Shown: piece by piece, positions 55,716 through 64,000 of the stretch
Numbering within the stretch: position 1 is the first letter of the stretch
Layout: each line of letters begins with the position of its first letter
NCBI RefSeq assembly: GCF_002099425.1
Contig: NW_018343979.1
Span: 2,529,501-2,593,500 of the forward strand
Direction: 5' to 3'
Length of the DNA: 64,000 nt
Source: Phascolarctos cinereus
Taxonomy: Eukaryota > Chordata > Mammalia > Diprotodontia > Phascolarctidae
Made by a program: the position numbers and the translations under genes
Notes under the pieces: generated by a model
What the model was told of the DNA's origin: nothing
The model's database searches: none
Seen by the model: the letters and a program-made list of their open reading frames with translations, nothing else

Positions 55716-56620
55716 AAAAGACAAAGAAATGCATATGAATGAGCAAGGAACTCGGATGCTAAGGACTGGAAAGATAACTGGAAAGTCAGGTAGTGCATGT
55801 GACTTTGCAAAGATGTGCTTCCAAAATTTACCTGGTGGGTATATTAACAATACAACTCTTACTCTCTGGAGAGATTGGTAGACTAATGAGAATGAGATGC
55901 TGAGTAGGAAAATGTTGGTAAAACACTAGCCAAGACTTCAAGCTAATCAGGGTTTATCCAAACCAAACATAGAAGCTTTTTGAAGTTTGTCAGTTACTAA
56001 TTAAAATCCCACTTTAAGCACTTAGTATCTCAGACCATTTAAATCACCATCAGATGGCCTATCAAGTCACGTAATGAGTAAATAGATGTCTGGATTTTGT
56101 CTTAGAGCTATAAAAGCAAACAAATGGGGTGTTTGAGGTACTTGTGGCCAATTTAAGAATGAAGGCATGTTTAATTACATTTGTGTAATTAGGTTTTAAG
56201 ATATATGGGGTCAGTTCTACATGGTCCAAAAGCTGATAGGAGCTGCACAAAGAACAACTTAGTAAAGGCTTTACAAATTATTACTGGATGCAGTGTTGAA
56301 GACACAAAACAAAGTAGAAGCCCTAACTTTGCAAGCACTTTATCCACACATATAAAGTGAAGTAATTCATCTAAATAATTTCCAAGGTCCCTTCTAATTC
56401 CTAGGATTCCGTCCTATGATCCTCCCATTCCTTAGGATGGCTTTGATTTATTTGGGGAACAGCCTGGGGAAGAGACAAAGAGAAGGAACCTATTGATGAG
56501 GGTCAAGGTTTGAACCAGAATGTGACTTAATATCTCATTGATGGGGAGGTATTGTGCTTTCTTCATTAAGATAAAATTTATTTATATGCTGGCATAGCAA
56601 TGGGCAAATGATAGGGAAGA
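55716..56620. other. Mostly unassigned sequence
   Basis: A MIR tail scrap may lie at 56350-56425 ('AAGGTCCCTTCTAATTCCTA'). The rest is not recognised. Confidence 0.4.
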
Positions 56621-56624
56621 AGGG

Positions 56625-56985
56625 ACAACATAAATATGCTCTATTAATGATATAAATACAAGCAAAAAGAAAGACAATTTCTGCCCTCAAGGAGTTTGCA
56701 TTCTAATGCAAGAGAACAGACAACATATAAAGGAATCTGTAAAGAGGGTGGGAAAGGACTGAAATCACTGAACAACAACAAAAGAGTGTGGGCAGACAAG
56801 CAAGGAAAAGGTGGGAGTCCAGAGTGAGAGAAGTGGAAGGAAAGAGACATGGCTAGCCAAGGCATCATTCTTAAATTGGGCTTCTGGAAGGAGTCATGTA
56901 ATCAGAGGGAGAAGCCAGAGAGGTGGAGGGTACTTCCAATGTGTGAATTCCAGGGCTGAGAATTCAGGGATGAAGAGCTAAGACT
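56625..56985 (-). repeat. L2 LINE 3' region, minus strand, decayed
   Basis: 'TTTCTGCCCTCAAGGAGTTT' and 'GCATTCTAATGCAAGAGAAC' at 56680-56720 are clear L2. The sequence to 56985 ('CTTCCAATGTGTGAATTCCA') may be the same element further upstream, with low certainty. Confidence 0.65.
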
Positions 56986-57207
56986 CAAAAGAGGACAATA
57001 TTCACATCAAACAGATTTAGAAGACATAGGATATCTTACCCCATGAATTAGGAATAGATCATCAAAATCAGATCTAGTAGTAATTCCTGGTAGAATGATT
57101 TTATAGTTCATAACATGATTGTCAATAAGCCTTTCAAAGACAGTATCTGGAAGTAGACATTTGATAGTAGTATTTCTCAGGAAGACAAGCTCCCACAGCA
57201 GATAGAC

Positions 57208-57285
57208 AAAAAGAAGAAGAAGAAAGAAGAAGAAGAAGAAGAAGAAGAAGAAGAAGAAGAAGAAGAAGCAGCAGCAGCAGCAGCT
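57208..57285. repeat. AAG triplet run joined to CAG run
   Basis: About 19 AAG units with one interruption (57208-57268) pass directly into about five to six CAG units (57268-57284). Frames reading poly-Phe, poly-Leu or poly-Lys across it are repeat translations. Confidence 0.95.
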
Positions 57286-57519
57286 CTTCACTGGATTTCA
57301 CTAACTGGGAAATAGTATCTGCTTTTTCAATGCATTGTTGGATAGGGAAGGGGACATAATGTAAGAAGGAAAGTGATGGATATAAAGAATGGGAAAAAAG
57401 CAACGGAAGTAATGAAGATTAAGAGATCAATAATGATAAAAATGAATAAATATCTTTGCTTTAATTGAAAATGTTTTAAAATCCACATTTAATATGTATT
57501 TTGCATATTTAACAGTCAC

Positions 57520-60500
57520 TTATACATGGTTATTGTCCTTCATTCTCAAAGAGGACCAAAATGACATCACTATATTAGAGTCAAGTTACAGTGTATCTGT
57601 CTGGCTGATCAGGCCAATACAAGCTTGAAATGCTCTACCTCAGGTCAGAAACATTTGGAGTGCATTCTCTAAATTTGCAATCTCACATTTCTTTTGAGCT
57701 ACTTCAATTCTGCTTTGCTCATAGGCCATAGCTCCTTCTCTGGTGAGGGCATGCCGTGCTGGGCAGTCCTGTGCCAGTGTCTCCCATGTCACACGATCGA
57801 TTCCAAAATTCTTGAGACCTTGAAATTGTCCTTGTATCACCTTTTCTGACCACAACATAAGCACTTGTCTTGTGTGAGTTCTCCATAAAATAGTCTTTTT
57901 GGCAAGCATACATTTGGCATTCTAACAACATGGCCAACCCATTGGAGTTGTGCTTTATGCAGTAGAGTTTGAATGCTTGGCAGATTAGTTTGTCTGGCAT
58001 CTGATCCTGCCAGGTGATCTTCAGAATCTTCCTAAGACAATTCAAATGGAAGCAATTCAGTTTCCTAGCATGGTGCTGGCATACAAGTTTCACAGGCATA
58101 CAACAATGAGGTCAGCACAGTGGCTCTGTAGACCTTCAATTTGATCATCTAATACCTGTTCTCTCCCACACTTTCCTTTGGAGCCTCCCAAACACTGACC
58201 TAGTTCTGGCAATGCATGGGTCAACCTCTTTGTTAATGTGCACATCCCTGGAAAGTATACTGCCAATGTAAGTGAACTTATCCAGTCTTCAAAACTTCTC
58301 CATTTTCTTTAACTAATGTTTCCACATATGGATGGTGTGGTGCTGACTGATGGAGCACATGTGTTTTCTTGGTGTTAATTGTTAGGCCAAAATTAATACA
58401 AGCAGCAGAGAATTGATCCATACTTTGTTACATCTCAGCTTTAGAGGCTGCATTGCATGCATGATCATCTGCAAGCAAAAAAGCATGCACCAACACTCCC
58501 TCCACTTTAGTCTTGGCTTGTAGACTTTTCAAGATAAATAATTTACCAACAGTGCAGTAGCTGACCTTGATGCCCGCGTTCGTCCTCATTGAAGGCTTTT
58601 GACAACATAGCTGAAAGCGTCAGGCTAAAAAGCATGGGGGCAAGCACACAACTTTGTTTCACTCCATTGGTGACTGGGAAAGTATGAGAGCATTGTCCAT
58701 TATCCAGAACCCAGGCAAGCATGCTGTCATGAAATTGATATACAATACTGATGAACTTCTCCAAATTTTGACATAATTTTCCATAAGCCCTTGCAACTGA
58801 TAGTATTAAAGGCCTTGGTCAGATCTACAAACACACAGATCTCTGTTCTTCTTTTAGTATTTCTCTTGGAGTTGTTGGGCAGCAAACACCAGTGTACAGC
58901 ATTGCATTTGCTCATCTTGGTCAGAACACTCACAAACATCAAAACTGGTTTGATGAAAATGATAGGGAAATTCAGAAGCCATTAATTGAACTGCTTGTCT
59001 GCCCTTTCTGAAGCCATGCTGGCTCTCATATAGATGACCATCTTCCAGGTGAAGGTTCAGCCTATTAAGGAGGACTCTGACAAGAATCTTGCCAGCAATG
59101 ACTAAAAGAGACTTGTTCTGTGAATGTCACAGAACAATCTATTTCCTTTATAAAGATGGACAAAGGAGGTGTCCTTGAACTCCTTGGGGGATAACCTCCT
59201 CTTGCCACATAACACAGAAAATTTCAGCTTTTGTATGAGCAATTGACCCCCCCCTTGTAAATTTCAGCTGTAAACAGAATCAGCACCAGGTTCTTTGCCA
59301 CATGAAAAGAGTCTAACAATTCAAAACCTCTTCTCCATTTGGAACTTCAGCTAGGGAGGGATTGACTTCAACCTAAGGTAAATGGTCAATGGCTTCAGCA
59401 TTGATTGATGAGTGCTTGGCCCATCTCTTTAGGATCATGTCCTTATCACTAATCAATGTGGTTCCATCAGTACTAAGTAGTTGATATGCACCATAGGTCT
59501 TTGGTCCATAAACAGCCTTCAGGGCATCACAAAAACACTTTGGATTGTTACTACAAGCATAAAATGGAATTTCATCTGCCTTCCTACTGAGCCAAGAATC
59601 CTGCATCTCTCTAAACTTCACTTGTACTTTACTTCTGATGGAATTAAATACTGCCTTCTTAGAGATGGATGAACTATCCTACTGGTAAACTCCATGGAGT
59701 TCTTATTTTTTCAATTAACAGCTTCTGAATTTCCCCATCATTTTCATCAAACCAGTCTTGATGTTTGTGAGTGTTCTGACCAAGATGAGCAAATGCAGTG
59801 CTGTACCCCAAATCTCTGAAAGCTGCCCACTCCTTTTCTGCTCCACTGTTACCAACTGTGTGTTGGCTCAACTTTGCCTCCAAGTTAGCCACAACTTGTT
59901 CCCTCTCAGAGAAGTACTCTAATCTGTTGACATTAATTCTCCTGGTAGTCATTTTGCCTCGAGACTGCCACTTTTGTTGAATGCGAATATTTAGTTTGGA
60001 GAGGGTGAGTTTATGATCAGTTCAGTACCCTGTGCCACACATTGCCTTCATCACTCTCACATCCTGTCTGTCTCTTCTCCTTACAATCACACAGTCTATT
60101 AAATGCCAATGTTTGCATAAGTGTCCATGAAGTTTTATTGTGTTTAGGTAAACAAAAGACAGTGTTGGTGAGGAGAATCTGGTCATGAGATGCACAAGTT
60201 TTCAGTAGTAAGTGACCATTGCTGTTGCTGTTTCCAACTCCATTCCTCCCAAGGACTCTCTAGCATATTTGGTAGTCTGAGCCTACTCTAGCATTAAAGT
60301 CACCCAGAATTATAAGCTTGTTCTCTTTTGGTACATTGATGATAAGGGTTTCCAGAAAAATTTTCTTTGATCTCATCAGCGTTCATCATCTTTTAGGTCT
60401 ACTGGATTTTGCCTTGTCTATGAGTGTGCACACATTCCATGTACCTATGGTGAGTGGAATCATCTTTGCAGAAGTTTTTGTACATTTTTTTGTATGTTTT

Positions 60501-61100
60501 AACCACAGGGTAGGATCCCTGCCTGCCATAGTAATCAGGCCAGAGTTGGGTAAGCAGACAATTCTGAGGCACCTTTTCTAGTTCCCTCCTCACACCAGGA
60601 CGTGAGAAGTGTGATCCTTAAAAGGCTGCTCTGATACCCAAGGGGCTGCCAAATCCCACTGCTGCTTTCAGTGAGAAGATGACCTATGGCCTGGACCACC
60701 TATGTGACAACAGTTCCCAGTGTGTCTGCACCTGCTGCTTTGTCACTTAGCTGTTGCCACAGGACTCTGAGATAGTTAAAAATGGTAAAAATGGTATGGG
60801 TGATGTCTTTTGATTCATGCATAATTTGGATTTAAATGAGGTAGGGTTGCACAAAGTCATTGGCCTCACTCTCTCTTTCAGAGTCGTCACAATCCAGTGG
60901 CAGAACAGAATCAAGACGACTAATGATGGCTCAAGATGTAGTGGATGACCTTGGTGTCTTTGATGTCTAACCAAGCTCTAACTGTTGTTCCACAGTGCCT
61001 GCTTCAGCTGCCTTCATGGCTGTTGGAACAAATAGTTCTCATCTACCCATTCCAAAAAGGGAAGTCTTCACATGCTTGGGGAAGACAACCCCCTAACTCA
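57520..61100 (-). repeat. Long non-LTR retrotransposon (LINE) with endonuclease and RT remnants
   Basis: On the minus strand the domains of an AP-endonuclease-type LINE occur in order. TWNVCTL (60422-60442) is the endonuclease start, GDFNARVG (60281-60304) its catalytic-type motif, and 'TDHKLTLSKL' follows near 60010. Next are KHQDWFDENDGEIQKLL (about 59715-59770), 'LSRKADEIPFYACSNN' and 'VYGPKT' (about 59500-59590). The RT has FVDLTKAFNT (about 58806-58835), 'NGVKQSCVLAPMLF' (about 58630-58690) and an ADD catalytic pair (58464-58472). The end reads CLRKILKITWQDQMPD and 'RVTWETLAQDCPARHALTREGA' (57720-58050). Two features of family knowledge apply: the wording KHQDWFDENDEEI and 'DLYMTFVDLTKAFDTVSREGLWKI' is that of vertebrate LINEs often labelled endonuclease-reverse transcriptase; I cannot fix the clade (RTE-like or CR1-like). 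Most domains survive in open runs of 60-126 codons separated by stops and shifts, so it is dead but nearly complete. The 5' limit may reach 61360. Confidence 0.85.
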
Positions 61101-61480
61101 CCGATGGGTTTGAGATGCCCTCTGTTACCCTCAAACTGGTTTAGCACATCTGCTAAAACAATTTTACTGGGGTGTAGCTGCTGTGTATGCTATAGCTACT
61201 TGGAGTCACAGGTGAGAGTTAGGTGTATCAGGGGGACACCAACGGTGCAAAGCAGCCCTGAAAAGAGCTTGGCAGCCTTCGCACCAGAAGCACTAGTCTT
61301 CCCTGAACATACCCTACACCTCCACACATATTTACACACATATATTTACATGTAACTGCATATGTAACATGTGTAACATTCCCCCCTTCAAAGGTAACTC
61401 ACACCAAGAGTGTAGCCTATCTCTAGGTTGGCATAAATTTATGCCAATACAGTCATTATAGCTAATAATATCTAACATTT
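61101..61480. other. Sequence upstream of the LINE, unassigned
   Basis: Moderate GC content to about 61310, then a CATA/CACA-rich stretch. It could be the 5' UTR or an ORF1 remnant of the minus-strand LINE. The plus-strand frame at 60945-61355 (136 codons) has no known domain and lies antisense to the element. Confidence 0.35.
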
Positions 61481-61481
61481 T

Positions 61482-61712
61482 CATTCTATATATTTACATC
61501 TCACTTGAAGAATTACAAAGTGATTTACATATATTATTTTATTTTTGTCCTCACAACCACCCTGGGAGGTAGGTGCTATTATTATTCCCATTTTACGGAT
61601 GAGTAAACTACGGCTGCAAGAACTTAATTAACTCTCCAAAGGTCACACAGATAAATGTCTTAGGCCTTCCTAACTGCAAGTCCAACAATCAAACCACTGT
61701 GCCACATTCTCA
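61482..61712 (-). repeat. MIR, minus strand
   Basis: 'CACAACCACCCTGGGAGGTA', 'GGTGCTATTATTATTCCCAT', 'TTTACGGATGAGTAAACTAC', 'CTCCAAAGGTCACACAGATA' and 'CAAACCACTGTGCCACATTC' follow the antisense MIR order. Confidence 0.88.
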
Positions 61713-61739
61713 CTTCCCTTCATCTGATGCACATTATTT

Positions 61740-61925
61740 TAAGGCAGACTAGGAATTTTTAGGTTGTCACTTCCCACTATAGACTCATATAATAAGCTTG
61801 CATCCCTTGATTCTTTTTCAAATGAACTGTGGATAAGTCACATCACCCCCATCCTATACTTAAGCAGTTTTTTTTTAACTGAAGTAAAAGACTTTACATT
61901 TGTCCCATTAAATTCCATCAGCATT
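61740..61925 (-). repeat. L3/CR1 LINE fragment, minus strand
   Basis: 'AGACTTTACATTTGTCCCAT' and 'TAAATTCCATCAGCATTTCA' are antisense to the L3 'KFNRDKCKVLH' coding region (compare sense copies near 7970 and 47740). Confidence 0.55.
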
Positions 61926-62390
61926 TCAGAGAAGACTTTGGGGAAGAGAAGGTATTAAGTCTTAAAGGATGGGTAGAAATTCAACAGGCAATGAGGAAAA
62001 GGGAGGATTTACAGACATAGAAAATAGTATGATTAATGGCATGGAGACAGGAAAGAATAGAATACATTTTGGGGGGCAAAGAAAAGTTAAGTCGGGCTGG
62101 AAATGAAGTATACAAAGGATGGTAATATCAAATAGGGCTGGTAAAGAGGGGTGACAACAATTGTGGGGTTTTATTTCATTGTGGTCAATAGAAAGACACT
62201 GATTTTTAAAAAAGTGATAGAATTGAATGTGTGAGTAAGGAATATCGTTTTATCATTGGTATGAAGAGAGAATTAGAGGGGAGAAAGCCTGGAAAACAAG
62301 TTAGGAGGCTATCGGAACAATCTGAGTGAGTGGTATAGTCAGTGCTTGCACTAATATGGTAACAGTAAAAATAGATAAAGAATAGATTTT
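61926..62390 (-). repeat. L2 LINE body, minus strand
   Basis: 'TTAAGTCTTAAAGGATGGGT', 'TTAATGGCATGGAGACAGGA' and 'TTAGGAGGCTATCGGAACAA' (L2 antisense 'TTAGGAGGCTATTGCAATAA') follow the L2 order over more than 400 bp. Confidence 0.72.
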
Positions 62391-62392
62391 AG

Positions 62393-62548
62393 AGATGTTG
62401 TAATAACAACTGACACTTGTAAAGTACTTTAAGTTTTTCAAAACTCTTAAATACATTAAGCCGTGTAATTCCCATGACAACCCTATGAAGTAGGCACTAC
62501 AGAGATTATTATCCCCATTTTATAGGTGAAATCCAGAGAGCACTTAGT
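62393..62548 (-). repeat. MIR, minus strand, partial
   Basis: 'AATAACAACTGACACTTGTA', 'CCCATGACAACCCTATGAAG', 'TAGGCACTACAGAGATTATT' and 'ATCCCCATTTTATAGGTGAA' are the MIR tail and core; the head is missing. Confidence 0.82.
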
Positions 62549-62691
62549 ATACAACCAAAGAAGATTATTTAGGGAAAGAAATAATGAGAATAGTATTAGA
62601 CTTTTGCTGTTGTTGCTGTGAAATAATAATTTCATATTTTTATTAAGTTTGACATAAAAAATAAACATTCAACTGAAGAATACCTAATAAC

Positions 62692-62862
62692 CTTAGGAGG
62701 CAGGGTAGTACAGTGGAAAGTGGGCTAATTTAGCTATCAGATGACTGGGGATTAAATCCTTGTTCTGACACTTACTACCCATATGACCTCTTTAGGCTCA
62801 GTTCCCTCATCTGCACTTTGGTTTGTATCAGGTGACCTCTTAGAGCTCTAAACAAGACTACT
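62692..62862 (+). repeat. MIR/CORE-SINE
   Basis: 'GGAGGCAGGGTAGTACAGTG', 'GGGGATTAAATCCTTGTTCT', 'GACACTTACTACCCATATGA' and 'TCAGTTCCCTCATCTGCACT' follow the MIR order. Confidence 0.8.
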
Positions 62863-62869
62863 AGCAATT

Positions 62870-63435
62870 GTTTCCATTTTAAAATCAGCTCATTTAATAT
62901 TTTAAGCAAAACAAAACAAAATACAGTGGGAACTATCACTTTCCATAGTAAATATAATACAATTTGTTTGCAACTATAAAATCAGAAGCCTGTAATTTAT
63001 TATTTTCCTGAAATGCACACGTTTTCTCTTTTCCCTCGTGGTGAGCTCAACATATATAACAGACCCAGTTGTTTGAGGTAAGAAAACTAATCTTTAGGAA
63101 GACAGTGGCCAGGTGTTTTTCATCTCCACTGAGAAGAAAAATAGAGGAAAAGAGTTTGAACTGTGTTATGTCACAGAATGAGCTTCCTATGGACCAGTCT
63201 CTTCATTGAAGCCTGGAAAAATATTTTTCCATACATTAATAGGATATAATCTAGGTATTATTAATCTCCTCTGCTAAATCCAACAGATAATTGGATAATG
63301 AATTATCAAATTTATGTTGCACTTTGTCCTGTATTAATCATTCCTATATTTATTTTGATTATATTTACTTTGAACAGAATAAGAGCTTCTTGAGAGAATG
63401 ACTTTCATTTTTTTTCTTTGTATTCCCAGAGAGTT
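62870..63435. other. Unassigned sequence
   Basis: Nothing is recognised in this stretch. Confidence 0.4.
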
Positions 63436-63439
63436 TTCT

Positions 63440-63640
63440 TTAAAGACAAAAAGACCTGGGTTCAAATTCTGCCTCTGACATAAATTGGCTATTCAACCCT
63501 GGGCAACTCACTCAACATCTTACTATCTTTAAGTCACTCCATAAGATTATCATTAGCAGGAGAGGTATTGACCTGCACTGGCAGAGGGAGTTTCCTCATC
63601 TGGGAGTTACCCTTACTAATGAAATCTCAGGTCCAGTTGC
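63440..63640 (+). repeat. Mar1-like SINE
   Basis: 'CCTGGGTTCAAATTCTGCCT', 'CTGGGCAACTCACTCAACAT', 'ATTGACCTGCACTGGCAGAG', 'GGAGTTTCCTCATCTGGGAG' and 'CTAATGAAATCTCAGGTCCA' run in order, the sense copy of the family at 49935-50095. Naming is from memory. Confidence 0.7.
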
Positions 63641-63641
63641 T

Positions 63642-63728
63642 ATTCTCATCCCTATCTTATTCCTAGCATTTTGCAGAGTATCTTACACACAGCAGGCACT
63701 AAATTAATGCTGAAAGATTGATCGACTA
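63642..63728 (+). repeat. L2 LINE 3' tail, sense
   Basis: 'TATCTTACACACAGCAGGCA' and 'CTAAATTAATGCTGAAAGAT' end in GATTGATCGACTAATTGATT, the L2-type tail repeat. The last 270 bp of the window (63729-64000) show nothing recognisable. Confidence 0.65.
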
Positions 63729-64000
63729 ATTGATTTATCTATTTGGATTATGCATTATTTTGATTCCCAGAAGACCTACTCTGATGCCTCATTATGGTAT
63801 GAAGGAGATCTCAGATTCCTGGAAACTATGCCAATGAATCACAATCCAACAAGATAGAAAAGCTTCAAGAGTAGGCCCAAGAAAAAAAGGGACCAACTAG
63901 TCTGTCTGCTAGCCAAGTACCAGACTAGCTAAGTAAAGTGAAGTTCATCATAGAAAGTTGCCAGCTCATGATGGATTTTTTTTTTGGCCACATGATTCAC

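Noticed and set aside
57007-57403. Frames with poly-Phe and poly-Leu tracts
   Set aside because: They read the AAG/CAG triplet runs; not a coding polyamino-acid gene.
60945-61355. A 136-codon plus-strand frame
   Set aside because: It is antisense to the 5' part of the minus-strand LINE and shows no domain.

Overview
This window reads as non-coding nuclear DNA from a marsupial (metatherian). The evidence is the repeat content. It holds tRNA-headed SINEs with an RTE/BovB-like tail ending in a 'GTCAGACATGACTGAAAA'-type sequence, many old MIR/CORE-SINE, L2 and L3/CR1 copies, and L1 and RTE pieces of the kind typical of opossum and Australian marsupials. The species cannot be fixed from the sequence. 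I find no intact host protein-coding gene, no convincing gene exon, no operon, no CRISPR array and no intact RNA gene. Open frames longer than 60 codons are chance frames, microsatellite translations, or pieces or antisense of retroelements.

Layout. 1-4000: mostly unassigned AT-rich sequence with one L2. 4000-10300: two L1 remnants, two L3/CR1 pieces (one carrying an inserted L2, one an inserted SINE), and an L1 inserted into a MIR. 10290-12040: two copies of a short inverted-repeat DNA element. 12640-16810: CORE-SINEs, two RTE C-terminal fragments, an RTE-tailed SINE with clean target duplications, L2 and L1 tails. 17000-23700: mostly unassigned with L2/MIR copies. 23890-24990: a SINE with target duplications next to a 5'-truncated processed copy of MDM2 that begins directly behind a SINE head. 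28802-29102: a full-length but decayed 7SL (SRP) RNA pseudogene. 29966-30551: a processed retrocopy of an unidentified transcript with 17-bp target duplications. 33050-34560: L3, then an unnamed composite repeat with an L2-like tail. 35765-37430: nested SINEs, including two SINEs sharing a triplicated target site. 37680-40625: an L1 with its reverse-transcriptase core missing. 42740-45020: an L2 body and a large homopurine tract. 47215-49130: an L3/CR1 element carrying a second copy of the composite repeat and a MIR. 50398-54803: two 5'-truncated L1 tails with target duplications. 57210-57285: adjacent AAG and CAG runs. 57520-61100: a long LINE on the minus strand with recognisable endonuclease and reverse-transcriptase motifs. 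61480-63730: MIR, L3 and L2.

The pieces do not form a host pathway. They are layers of retroposition. L2 and MIR/CORE-SINE share tail sequences, RTE and the RTE-tailed SINEs share tail sequences, and L1 is the likely source of the machinery that made the MDM2 and 29966-30551 retrocopies. The window could be intergenic or inside a very large intron; nothing in it decides which. The least explained items are the composite L2-tailed repeat (33552-34450 and 47838-48436), the SINE-MDM2 junction, the unidentified retrocopy, and several repeat-free islands that might be conserved regulatory DNA.
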